Below, one piece after another: positions 51,262 to 60,827 of a stretch of 64,000 bases of DNA. Source of the stretch: Branchipolynoe longqiensis (Eukaryota > Annelida > Polychaeta > Phyllodocida > Polynoidae); NCBI GenBank assembly GCA_030323885.1, contig CM059193.1, positions 71,081,997 to 71,145,996 of the forward strand, read 5' to 3'. Position 1 is the first letter of the stretch. Each line of letters starts with the position of its first letter. The position numbers and the translations under genes were made by a program. Under the pieces are notes generated by a model. The model was not told the origin of the DNA. It saw nothing but the letters and a program-made list of their open reading frames with translations, and searched no databases.

Positions 51262-51618
51262 GTTAACACCAACTCTCTCTCTCACACGCAGTCACACGGA
51301 AGAACACCAAGATTCAATTCGGTGTACGCTTCACCCTTGGTTTATTGAACCATCTGCTCTCCGCGGCGTCAGTAGTTGTCTGACCGCGAGCAACCCTGAC
51401 TCATTTGGGTCAGATCCGCTTCACCCGACTCTAATAGGTGTGTGTGTGTGGGGGGGGGGTAGGGGGAGTCAACCACACGCAGTAGAGGTCAGCCCAGTTG
51501 GGGTCTGACCGGTGGTTACCCGTGCCACCACCTAGCGCAGTGTAATGGTACTGCGCTGATGGCGTCGTAGTCTCCGCTGCTACCGCGTGATAGTAGAGCT
51601 CATGTTCAGACTACTACA
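51262..51618 (-). repeat. LTR (minus orientation), 3' LTR of the minus-strand element
   Basis: Read on the minus strand it starts tgtagtagtctgaacatgag and continues through cagcgcagtaccattacact, cggtcagaccccaactgggc, ttcaataaaccaagggtgaa to gtgtgactgcgtgtgagaga. A purine-rich ctaagggtggcag lies directly before it (51619-51634), as expected of a polypurine tract. The end distal to this differs from the other LTR. Confidence 0.78.
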
Positions 51619-52883
51619 CTGCCACCCTTAGAGTCTCACCGGTTGCAGAATGCAAACCCGATGAGGAATCGAGAAATGATAGAAGTCAACATGAGAACTA
51701 ACTTGAAAGGGAGAGAAGCCTTACAAAGCTATGTATACTTATGCGCAATTCCTAGACCTGCCTGCAGCAAAATAGCAATGTGAATCTAGCTAGCTGCAAG
51801 GCAAACATGTCATCAATCTAGGTGAAGAAAGAGTCTTTAAATGAGTCGCACAAAGACGACTTCTCCCAGCCTCTATGTAGTTGGTGTATAGAATGTTTTT
51901 TGCTGGGAGAGAGTTCATACCCCACAAGTGGAACCCCCCGACAGATAGTGACAGCAGGAACGCGAAGGAAGCCTACTCAGTACGCCCCCCGCCGCGCCCC
52001 CATCTCAGAAGAAACCGTTAGCGGAGCGCTCCTCCTTCTACGCGGAGCGGCTCCTCTTCGAGCTTCCTCAGTCTGTCCTTCTTGTGCCCGCGTCGCCTGG
52101 CCAGTAGGATCACAGACGGATATTACACCGCGGACACGTCAAACAGCCACATCCCAGGACCCGCCACGCTCGTGTGCCCCGCTCCGGTGCAGAATGTATG
52201 AAAGTAGAAGGCGGTGTTACTTATAACAATTGAGGAAAGTCTCCGTAGATACAATGTTTAGGTATGCAATACATTCATAAGAAGCACTGAGGCCGCAGCA
52301 AGAACCCGGCCTCCTACAAAGTAAATTACACCCATGTGCATCCTCCTGTTATAACAGGAAGCCGAGCACACACTGTCAATCATGTTCTGCAAGAAGCGCT
52401 TATAATAGTATAGTAAATTTTGAAAATAAAGAATGCAGCATAAAAAGAGCCAAGGGAGACACTGCATAGAAAATTTTAGTGTAAAATGCAACACTGCAAC
52501 GCACAATCTCCCATCAACCCACTGTACAGCGTCTGACCCACTCACTCCCACTACCAATACCACCTCGTTCACTAATAGTGTCGGGAAGTCAAAACGGGGT
52601 GAAAGTTGAGGAATATTTAGGAATAATTAATCTAATTATATATATAAAAAAAAAATTCTTCCCGACCCCTACTGCAGAAAAATAGGCAGAACACAAGAAG
52701 CTAGATCCTCCAATCGGAGAGAAAGCTAGCTCTTCACCACAACATATATCATCAACAATCGTACTGCAAAGAAAAAATTAATGTTGGAATAGTGCGCAGT
52801 ACGAAATGCTAATACATCATGGTTTATCAATGTAAAAATAGCACCGTAGTACTAAAAAGGTATATACAATATTATATTAGTAT

Positions 52884-52944
<61 letters not shown>

Positions 52945-53318
52945 AGCCGGTATCCACCTCCTTAAGGGAGATGAACTATCAGAAAAAAAAAAATTATTAT
53001 ATATATATCAATATTAGTAAAAGGTATATATAACATAAAAAATTAATAACCGCCACAGGGGTGCTGGTCTTTCAATTACCCCCGACGTGGAACCCGGAAT
53101 CCCTCGGACAGAGCTAGCGCCGATCACCTGCGCGAGCAGTCAACCCCCGCTAATCTAACTGCCACCTGTCATCCGAGACATCACTTTATCCAGAATCCCT
53201 CGGACAGAGGAGGGCGACGCCCAACTGTGCCAACAGTTAAACGTCGTCCACCACCCGTCACTTGTCATCTGAATTTCGACGTGACGTCCAAAATCCCCCG
53301 GACGGGACAGAACGACGA
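51619..53318 (-). other. 3' non-coding part of the minus-strand element
   Basis: Between the last ORF and the LTR. It includes TA repeats (52885-52941), A-rich tracts, and an open plus-strand stretch at 51822-52226 that I consider non-functional. At 53060-53340 three diverged tandem units of ~90 bp carry ccagaatccctcggacagag and cacctgtcatc. On the minus strand 52145-52200 could encode a small Cys-rich piece, but frames are broken. Confidence 0.45.
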
Positions 53319-54386
53319 CTAATCGCCGTCCACCTTCCCGTCACATGTCATCTGGACGTCACCGTCAGCGTCAGCAGGCGCCCTTGCCGCCCGCGCCAGC
53401 AGCGCCCGATGTGCCGCAGCAGCATCAGCCACCAAGCTGGCCGGCAGGCCGTGCAGCCTGTCCTCGACCCTGAAGCCAGAAAGATCCAAAGCATGCAATG
53501 AACCGTCCCAGCTCCGGTAGTCTGAGCGGGACGCGGCAGAAAAAGTCATGTCGATATCGTCAATGACTGCTGCCTGCCGCGCCCTTTGCTCGCGCGATGC
53601 TGCCAACTTCCGCTCGACAATCTTTTTGTCCTCCACGACATTGTCGAAGTCAGCGCCGCGCTTACCCTCAGCCTGACGCGCCAGAACATCCTGCGACTGC
53701 GCGACGACCGCGTCAAAGCCCCCTATGAAGGCTTTGACCAGGTCGTCGACCGACTCAGTAATTCTGGCTGTAACGTCCACACGGTTGGCCTCGCAGAGAC
53801 GCTCCGTGATCCCGTCCAACGCCAGGGCGACACCGTGATCAACCAGCGGGGCCGCAGCCACCACTGGTCGCACAGGTACCACCACCGGTGAAGAACCGAC
53901 CACAGGAGCAGTCGCCGCTGGTCTCACAACCGAGCTTGCAGACGGCGTCACTGCCAACTGAGAGGCAGATCCCGCAGCCGCCGACACACGTCGCCGCGGA
54001 ACCTGACCTAATGACACCGGTTGCGACACCGATGCCACTGGCACCGTCGCTACGGTCGCCGGAGCCATTGCTACCACCGCACTCAGAGTGTCGGGTGTCA
54101 GCTCAGTCACCAGTTTCCGACGGCGCACGCCCCTCGACCCACTCACCTCCGGATCGATAGTCACGACCGGCAACTCAGGCCAGTCTCTCAACCACTGCTG
54201 GGCAGCAGATGGAGGGGGTGGAGGCGGCGGTGGGGGAGGCGAAGCTGACCTGTCCGACCCCTGGTTCCGCTGCAGCTGAATGGCAGAGCCATCGCGCAAC
54301 GGTACCAGGGACGAGGACCTCTTACCTCTCCCCTTACCTTTCCCCTGGACGGCCCTAACACCCCGCCCAGAGCTCGAAGAGGCCAC
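53319..54386 (-). CDS. Unknown ORF, 355 aa, last of four behind the integrase fragment
   Basis: I do not recognise this protein. It opens with a Ser/Gly- and Lys/Arg-rich segment (GRGVRAVQGKGKGRGKRSS), then a polyproline run of ten residues, a long Ala/Val/Pro-rich low-complexity middle, and a charged C-terminal third likely to be helical (VEDKKIVERKLAASREQRAR) ending in DGDVQMTCDGKVDGD. No signal peptide or membrane segment is visible, so it is not an obvious envelope protein. It begins 10 nt after the end of the preceding ORF. A nucleic-acid-binding, gag-like role is only a guess from the basic N-terminus. Confidence 0.5.
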   Translation of the reverse strand: MASSSSGRGVRAVQGKGKGRGKRSSSLVPLRDGSAIQLQRNQGSDRSASPPPPPPPPPPSAAQQWLRDWPELPVVTIDPEVSGSRGVRRRKLVTELTPDTLSAVVAMAPATVATVPVASVSQPVSLGQVPRRRVSAAAGSASQLAVTPSASSVVRPAATAPVVGSSPVVVPVRPVVAAAPLVDHGVALALDGITERLCEANRVDVTARITESVDDLVKAFIGGFDAVVAQSQDVLARQAEGKRGADFDNVVEDKKIVERKLAASREQRARQAAVIDDIDMTFSAASRSDYRSWDGSLHALDLSGFRVEDRLHGLPASLVADAAAAHRALLARAARAPADADGDVQMTCDGKVDGD

Positions 54387-54395
54387 AGGAGCTGC

Positions 54396-55400
54396 TCACC
54401 CCTGCTGGTCCCTCCTCACGGCAACAGCACCACGACCCCTGCCCCGTTTCGCCGAAGATGCGCCGCGACCGGCGTAAAACCGCTCACGACGTACCTCCGC
54501 CGACCCCGGAACATATACAAACAGGGCGATCAACCTGTGCTGCTTGGGCAGCACCAGGGTCTCCCTGCTGTAGTGGAAGTCCGTGCGCTGCTTCATCGTG
54601 AGGGACACCGCTCTCTTCGACACGGACTGAGGATTCCACTGAATCTCACCCAGCCCCTTCACGACGTCATATAGCATGCGCCCGTGGCCCTCTAGAAGAT
54701 GCCTGACCATCTCACCGCGGCGAGCAGTCGAGAAGTACTGCCCAGTCGCCTTAAGCGTTGGACACCCCTCCGAACCACTCGCCACGTTGAACGGCCTCGT
54801 GCACCTCCACAGAGGAGCGGTGTGCAGGTGGTTCTCACAAATGTGCCGAGCCAACGCCGCCCACCGCAGAAACAGCTTTGGCACCGGTCTCTGCCACACC
54901 AGGTTCAGCTCACAGAACAGGCAAGCCTGTCCTGGGCGAAATACACGGCGGACGTACCCCAGGCACACCAGTTCCTGCTTCGTGTAGCCATCCCCCCTCG
55001 TCGGATCTTTCAACGCTCCAAATATATTGCATAAATGGGCGTTGTACCACTCCAACGCAGTACGGGGATGGCCATCGGGCTCGGTCCAGCCCTCGTCATC
55101 AGAGACCCCGTAATCTCCGTGAGCGTCCTGGGACCGCATGACCCGCTGGACCCCATGCTCCCAAACCACATAATCCCTTAAGCTACATGGCTCCACATGA
55201 GGGTCGTTCCAAAGCCGCGACAGGGTAGCCTCTGTCAAACCGGCCACGTTCCCCGAAAGAAACCGCGCCAGCTTAACAGGTCCACCCCCTCGCAACCTGA
55301 CAATCCACTCAGAGGATGGAGTGGGGTCCTCACCGATCCGATACCCAAGCTCCACCCCAAACTTACCGCTGACCGACCAACATGCAAGCATGTAGGCCAT
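54396..55400 (-). CDS. Unknown ORF, 334 aa, with two zinc-finger-like C..C..H..H motifs
   Basis: Not recognised. The middle contains CLFCELNLVW followed by RHICENH, a C-x2-C ... H-x4-H pattern. A second possible finger follows, LWRCTRPF ... GCPTL ... VRHLLEGH. The C-terminus is basic and Gly/Arg-rich (RGRGRGAVAVRR), suggesting nucleic-acid binding. Its 5' part overlaps the end of the upstream ORF by about 165 nt in another frame, so either the first Met is not the true start or the two were one ORF before a frameshift. Trp/Cys-rich composition and constant frame over 1 kb make it a likely true coding region. Confidence 0.55.
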   Translation of the reverse strand: MAYMLACWSVSGKFGVELGYRIGEDPTPSSEWIVRLRGGGPVKLARFLSGNVAGLTEATLSRLWNDPHVEPCSLRDYVVWEHGVQRVMRSQDAHGDYGVSDDEGWTEPDGHPRTALEWYNAHLCNIFGALKDPTRGDGYTKQELVCLGYVRRVFRPGQACLFCELNLVWQRPVPKLFLRWAALARHICENHLHTAPLWRCTRPFNVASGSEGCPTLKATGQYFSTARRGEMVRHLLEGHGRMLYDVVKGLGEIQWNPQSVSKRAVSLTMKQRTDFHYSRETLVLPKQHRLIALFVYVPGSAEVRRERFYAGRGASSAKRGRGRGAVAVRRDQQG

Positions 55401-55882
55401 CCGACCCGTACTCCGATCACCTCCCCCCCCTGTTCTTGTACAGAACAGGAAGCGGCTGATCTCGACGGACGTGCAGTCTCAGAACTGCCACCAGCGGGAA
55501 CGTCCTCAACGTCCACGGGAACGGTACACTTAGAACCATCGCTATTATGATAGCGATAGTCAAACGACACCTTCGCTGGCGGGATCGATGCCTTAGGGGG
55601 CACCGACCCAACCGCCAAGCCAGGATAAGTGTCACACTGCACAGAAGCCTTAGCCTGCTGTACAGCCATCCTGACCTGCGCCTCCGTCAACACAGCAGAC
55701 TCGCAAGAAGGGGCAGGAGGCCGAAGCAGCTCACCGCCCACAACCGGGGTAGACTCGACAGAATCGACGTCCATCCGCACACTGGAACCTCCCCCTACTG
55801 ACCGTCCGTTGTCATGAGGTGCCGGCGCCAGACACCCTAAGGTTCTAGCGCCTACATCCTCAGAGCCTGCGGTCGGTAACAT
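55235..55882 (-). CDS. Unknown ORF, 215 aa, Ser/Gly/Val-rich
   Basis: Not recognised. It starts 6 nt after the stop of the ORF at 55889-56443, in a frame that continues the same composition; the word AQVRMAVQQAKA here recalls AEVRMAQ there. This suggests that both belong to one decayed or deliberately segmented coding region. The second half (FDYRYHNSDGSKCTVPVDVE) looks more ordered. No domain is assigned. Confidence 0.42.
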   Translation of the reverse strand: MLPTAGSEDVGARTLGCLAPAPHDNGRSVGGGSSVRMDVDSVESTPVVGGELLRPPAPSCESAVLTEAQVRMAVQQAKASVQCDTYPGLAVGSVPPKASIPPAKVSFDYRYHNSDGSKCTVPVDVEDVPAGGSSETARPSRSAASCSVQEQGGEVIGVRVGWPTCLHVGRSAVSLGWSLGIGSVRTPLHPLSGLSGCEGVDLLSWRGFFRGTWPV

Positions 55883-55888
55883 AGGGGG

Positions 55889-56443
55889 TCAGGCAGCAAC
55901 TTCAGTCGGCAGTACCACCTGGCAAGAACCCGATGAACTACCGCTGAGAGGCTGCGCCATCCTCACCTCAGCTGGGCTGAGCGAGAACGGATCCGTGCGG
56001 GACGAACAAACCGACTCTCTCAACGCCTTCTCACGCAGCTGCCACTCCCGAAAGCGTGACAACTCGTCAGCGTTTACCACAGTCTCAGCATTAGTGACCA
56101 TGGAAGCTACGCATGGACCGGTGGGCAGCTCAGGGGAACGTAACGACAAGCTAGCTACTCCAGGAGGAGACACCAGCCCAGCCGCCGTAACCCGCCGAGT
56201 GCCTCTTACCACGGTCAACACGGGCGACAATAGGGGACTAGACAGCCGCGGGGAGACTGTAGCAACAATCTCCCTACCGCCTAAAGGCCTAATGGTCCCT
56301 ATACAGGATAAACCTGCCTCGTCGCCACCCTCGGCCTCATTGAAGAGCATACCGAGAGGACTAAGAGCCTCAGCTCCCCCTAATGGAGTGCTGGGCGAAT
56401 CTAACCCATCGTCCGACATGGTCCACACGCAACGAACTGCCAC
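55889..56443 (-). CDS. Unknown ORF, 184 aa
   Basis: Not recognised. It is low in complexity (Ser, Pro, Gly, Leu) with one probably helical stretch (ADELSRFREWQLREKALRE). It is the first of four consecutive minus-strand ORFs between the integrase fragment and the 3' LTR. Confidence 0.42.
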   Translation of the reverse strand: MAVRCVWTMSDDGLDSPSTPLGGAEALSPLGMLFNEAEGGDEAGLSCIGTIRPLGGREIVATVSPRLSSPLLSPVLTVVRGTRRVTAAGLVSPPGVASLSLRSPELPTGPCVASMVTNAETVVNADELSRFREWQLREKALRESVCSSRTDPFSLSPAEVRMAQPLSGSSSGSCQVVLPTEVAA

Positions 56444-57448
56444 GGCAGCTCAAGTCGCGTGTCCCCCACGACAGACGATCGCCGTACACGCTGTGTCAAG
56501 TCTGCGCGATAAACGCACAGACCAACACAGTCGCGGCCGGCCTTGCTATATTCTTATAGTGTTGTCACAATAAACAAGTACAAATAAGGAATACGCGAAT
56601 ACAGATAGGATTAATGTCCGAGAACAAAGACACCCACCTTGTCTGCCGGCAGCCGGTAGAGTGACTGGCTCCAAGTCCTCCCTCCAGAACCGCAGAGTCC
56701 AGCCGGCGTACCAACCAGAGAATGATTGACTCACCCGCAAAACACCAGGTGCGCCACCGGTACAGCTAGCGTGACCTACATAGGAACCCAGCCAAACCAC
56801 CCGACGGCGGTATTCCCCGCCCCCCCCGCAGTACCGCTGACGTCACCGCACCACGTGGTCACGGAGAACCCCCAACCGCAGAACAACAGGGTGACCTAGT
56901 TAGCTCAACCACAAGGCCCGCCCGCCAGCTAGTGCACAATACTGAGCCACCCCCGACGACAGATCCCCGGCCCTCACGCAGTACGCACTAAACAACAACA
57001 CGCACTGCGTAGCGCCAGCAACCCACTCGCCCGGTTACATGCACATGCTATAAGTGACCCAATTACGCCTAACTGAATAGTCAAACCAGTTACACACCCA
57101 TGCCCGCAGTGAACATAAACACTCCCCCGGTTATAGCAGCTAACACGCAGTACGCCCCGTCAACAATAACCAACGCGTTAGACAAGAAATAGCAGATAAT
57201 AAACACACGGCTTAGGCAAAGGCATTATGCAGAACAGTAGTAACTGCGCCCATTCATTGGCGCCCCCGGGGCCCTCGGTCTTTCCCCACCACTCTCAAAT
57301 AACTGCGTAGTAAAGTTTAACTGAACATATGTACTGCGTTTACTCATTGTGTGACAGGGATCGGCGTATCTCATGTACAACCAACCCCTGGAGACCAGAC
57401 AACACCAGGGTGGAGTAGCCTAATACCTACTACCCCACCCCATACCAG
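56444..57448 (-). other. Non-coding spacer between integrase fragment and ORF cluster
   Basis: About 1 kb without a sustained ORF. It is rich in tgcgtagt / actgcgt words that also occur around the LTRs. No splice or promoter signal could be singled out. Confidence 0.4.
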
Positions 57449-58168
57449 TTATCTGCGTCGTAATGCTAAACGCTCAGATCGCCGCACAGGCGGTGCATCT
57501 GAACCCACATCAGACCCCTGTCCAACTGGTACAAAGTCGCTGTCACTACCCGAGCTACTGCATACAGAAACATTACTATCGACATCAGACACTGATCTAG
57601 AACGACGCCGACGTTTATTTTTCCGCTTATCAGGCCTATGCCGCCTAGTGCGCATAGCCTCCCCCGCAGTAACTGGAAGCCCAGGTACTTTCTTCTGACT
57701 AAACGCATCTATAGTGCCAGCCTCCACCCTCGCAGGTGCGGGCTCGTCCCCTACATGCGCATCCAGCCAGGAGGATGGTCCAGCGTTTCTAGACATCTGC
57801 TCGGTGTAAAGCTTAAGACGTCTAACGTTAGATTTACGGTATTTACCATCCTTGCCCTTCATAATAACTGTGGTGTCAGAGACAACTTCTGTTATAGTAA
57901 AGGGACCATCCCAGTTCTTTGCGAGTTTGACCCGAGCTAGCGGCGCATGATACCGCACCACCCGATCCCCCACTTTGAACTGGCGCCACGCAGCAGGCCC
58001 GTAGTCAGATTTCTGACGAACCGCCGCCCGACCTAAAGCATCGCGAACTGCGCTATACGCGTGGTGAAAGCAATGCTCCAACCATCTTACAAACACGATC
58101 TCACAAGGCCGGTCTACTTGACGATTCACCACCCCAAACTGCAGATCCGCTGGTCTGAGAAATGGCAT
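57449..58168 (-). pseudogene. C-terminal part of an LTR-retrotransposon integrase (5'-truncated pol)
   Basis: The frame has the features of the integrase end in Ty3/gypsy-type pol: a helix with ALGRAAVRQKSDY, then the beta-barrel FKVGDRVVRYHAPLARVKLA KNWDGPFTI ... VRRLKLYTEQ. A Lys/Arg- and acidic-rich tail (RPDKRKNKRRRRSRS) ends in PVRRSERLALRRR. Upstream of 58168 the frame is closed within 12 nt and no catalytic core, RNase H or RT is present, so the element is truncated at this point. Integrase joins element cDNA to the host chromosome; this piece cannot do so alone. Confidence 0.75.
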
Positions 58169-58524
58169 GTTGACACTAAATCATTTTGAAGTGATGAAAT
58201 AAATCCTCCATGTTTGAATGAACTGTTCGTACCACCTGCATGACTACCTCAGCCAATGAAAATGACCTATCTTGGACTCTACCAAAATGGCTGACATATG
58301 TGGATATGTTGATCCAGACTAAACTTCATACATATGCATTTAATCATTTTATAAGGCTCAAAAGTGTGGGTATATACATCCAGTTGAGTGAAGAATATAT
58401 TTTGCTTCTTAGGTTGGGAATTTATGCTTTCATTTCATTTTCCCACTTTTTCTCCAACTTTTACATAGAGTTGGTTTTCACCACTGATACAGCATCAGGG
58501 GTGAATCTTTTATCTAACTCTTAC
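58169..58524. other. No gene seen; part of a short dispersed repeat
   Basis: Contains the palindromic word also present at 47350-47415 (here about 58440-58515). An open plus-strand frame from 58240 is uninformative. Confidence 0.4.
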
Positions 58525-58702
58525 CTTATACTTAACCTCAGCGACAGGACAAGATGGTTAATTGCCAAGTACTGTAATTCTACCCACCCCATATGGAAGG
58601 TGCTTTCCTTCGGAGGGTTGATGTTTGAGCTTCTCTCCTCGTGTTCCTCCATAATTGTTGAGATTAAATCCACTATGTCACTTATTAATGACACAATGTA
58701 GT
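58525..58702 (-). CDS. Probable internal exon of an unidentified gene
   Basis: On the minus strand an acceptor (tcatatgtccccag) is followed by an open stretch DYIVSLISDIVDLISTIMEE, HEERSSNINPPKESTFHMGW, VELQYLAINHLVLSLR and a strong donor (gtaagag from 58524); a weaker donor (gttaagt) lies 12 nt earlier. The sequence is balanced in composition, helical and unlike the surrounding repeats, as for an alpha-helical repeat or scaffold protein. I cannot name the family. Neighbouring exons were not found. Entry phase needs one base from the previous exon to complete Asp. Confidence 0.5.
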
Positions 58703-58844
58703 CTGGGGACATATGATGATTACTTACAAGACACTCACACAATAAGTACTATGATACTATGATGATTGAACTGTTAATCATTCGGTCTAACAGTTCAGAC
58801 TGTCAAAACTAAATATTAATAGGGACATGGGTTCGACAGGATAT

Positions 58845-59135
58845 TTGTATACTCGTGTTGAATCGCATAATAATAAATCAATAATTCTCCGAGCATTTAT
58901 ATGTATATGTCAATAGACTAGTTTGTAATTCCAAACTTTCATGTTTATGTTAAATTGTTCTGTATTTCTATTAATTTAGTTTTGCACTGCGTGTAGCGGC
59001 AAACTCCATAGAATGCAAACTCAATGGGCACGGGCATTTGTTTGGCTCTCGACGCCGTTTTCATCGCGCAGTCTACAGACAGTTTTGTAATTCCAACTAA
59101 TGTGGGCGGGTCGGTCCTAAGCATTGCTTATTCAT
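58845..59135 (+). repeat. Dispersed repeat R, right-part copy
   Basis: From tactcgtgttgaatcgcata ataataaatcaataattctc cgagcatttatatg to cggtcctaagcattgcttat tcatat. Compare 43640-43925 and 60180-60440. Confidence 0.75.
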
Positions 59136-59149
59136 ATCACTGACCCACC

Positions 59150-59455
59150 TAGGGGGGAGGCTAAGGACTAACAGGTGTATATACACATAAACAATACTCG
59201 TACTCATAGAGGTGGACAATGAAATAACAAAAATCCAGTAAACAGAAACAGAAATAGCCTTATATGGGCTATGGGCGCCGCCATTTGTATACTCATGTTG
59301 AATAATCAAAATCCAGCAAAGGGAAACAGAAATAGCCCTATATGGAGGCCGCCATTTGCATACTCCTGTTGAATAATCCAAATCCAGCAAACGGAAATCG
59401 CTCATTGAGCTTCGCTACGCAGCACACAGGGTGGACGACAGCGATTGGTTAATAA
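59150..59455 (+). repeat. Dispersed repeat R, left-part copy with ~75-bp internal tandem units
   Basis: aggggggaggctaaggacta acaggtgtatatacacataa acaata is the uninterrupted equivalent of the DIRS B insertion site. At 59235-59400 a unit aaatccagcaaacagaaaca gaaatagcc...cgccatttg tatactc is repeated about 2.5 times. Confidence 0.75.
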
Positions 59456-59624
59456 TTGCCTATGGGCTTAACGCCTAGACAATGCTCCACCGCAGAGTAC
59501 CGCACGCTGAGTTGAGGAACAACTACACTGGTCCCTCCTTATAGATCTTCCATAGTGATCTGAGTCGCCTGGCTCGTGTTAATCGAATTTGACCCTGGGG
59601 TCAGTACTAAGCATTGCTTATTCA

Positions 59625-59945
59625 TATAGCGATATAGCGAATGGTAGACAGAAAGTGTGAACACTTATGTGTCTCTCATTTTATTTATTTGTTGGTACAT
59701 TAGTTGTCCCAAGCAGGGGAAATCCCAGTCACAGACGACTGGTCTTCCCCACTCCACTGCTGGTCGATAGAAAACCCGAGCCTACACTTTTACCGACCCA
59801 AGGGATTTTTAACCTCCCACACCACATAGACATGGTAGGAGAGCAACCGGTCTTTGATGACCCTGTAAGTTATACACAGCGGTGGAAATCCAAATTAGCA
59901 GAGCTGGGGGCACGGGGAATCGAACCGTCGACCCTCAGATTAGGA
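59625..59945 (-). repeat. tRNA-like SINE or LINE-tail repeat (family S), copy 1
   Basis: Contains agcaggggaaatcccagtca, ccgacccaagggatttttaa cctcccacaccacatagaca tgg and, at the right, ggggaatcgaaccgtcgacc ctcaga, an inverse B-box-like word. The part 59690-59905 recurs inverted at 60563-60757; 59625-59680 recurs inverted at 62568-62622. Confidence 0.65.
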
Positions 59946-59974
59946 GTATTAAATTTCTATTAGTAAAAATGTAT

Positions 59975-60445
59975 TATACCGACCCCCCAAGGGGGAGGCG
60001 AAGAATTAACATGTGTATATATATACATAAACAATAGCCACACTCATTGAGAGGCAAGATGATTTCACGAGAATCCAACAACTGGAAAGAGCATAGGGGG
60101 CCACAATGGAAATGGAAACAGCTCGTAGAAAGTCGGTCTGCAGCAAACAGGGTGGATGACAGCGATTGGTTAATAATATACTCGTATTGAATTGCATAAT
60201 AATAAATCAATAATTCTCCGAGCATTTATATGTATGTCAATAGACTAGTTCATAATTCCGAACTTCCATGTTTATGCCAAATTGTTATGTATTTATATTA
60301 ATTTTGAATAAAATCAAAGTTTTGTAATGGGCATACTTCTTTGTTTTGCAGTCGACACCTTTTCAGCGCGCAGTCTCGTAATTCTGACTAATGTGGGCAG
60401 GGGGGGGGGGGGGGGCGTCGGTCCTAAGCATTGCTTGTTCATATT
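59975..60445 (+). repeat. Dispersed repeat R, near-complete copy
   Basis: From gaccccccaagggggaggcg aagaattaacatgtgtatat through gggtggatgacagcgattgg to cgtcggtcctaagcattgct tgttcatat. Includes a G17 run at 60401-60417. Confidence 0.75.
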
Positions 60446-60562
60446 ATCTTTTTATGCACCGGATGCATTAATGATTTGTACACATAAGTGTACAAACATA
60501 AGTTTTTCCTTTACCAATATGGACATGGAATTTAGACACTATATAATTTACAATGCCAATTT

Positions 60563-60757
60563 GGATTTCCACCGCTGTGTATAACTTACAGCGTCATCAA
60601 AGGCCGGTTGCTCTCATACCATGTCTATGTGGTGTGGGAGGTTAAAAATCCCTTGGGTCGGTAAAAGTGTAGGCTCAGGCTTTCTATCGACCAGCAGTGG
60701 AATGAGGAAGACCAGTCGTCTATGACTGAAATTTCCCCTGCTTAAACAACTAATGGA
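60563..60757 (+). repeat. Family S repeat, copy 2 (inverted to copy 1)
   Basis: Reads ccaccgctgtgtataactta cagcgtcatcaaaggccggt tgctctcataccatgtctat, the reverse complement of 59690-59905. The two copies can fold back over 660 bp. Confidence 0.7.
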
Positions 60758-60781
60758 CCCCAAAAAAAAGAAAGATATATT

Positions 60782-60827
60782 GTGAAAGAATAATCCGAGA
60801 CTGTGTGAAAGAATAATCCGAGACTGT
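60782..60827 (+). repeat. 23-bp direct duplication at the LINE truncation point
   Basis: gtgaaagaataatccgagac tgt occurs twice in tandem immediately before the open LINE frame. Confidence 0.9.

Noticed and set aside
51822..52226. 134-codon plus-strand ORF with several Cys residues
   Set aside because: Antisense within the 3' region of the minus-strand LTR element; no homology recognised and no splice or promoter support.
53586..55817. Plus-strand ORFs of 60-117 codons
   Set aside because: Antisense shadows of the four minus-strand ORFs in a GC-rich region.
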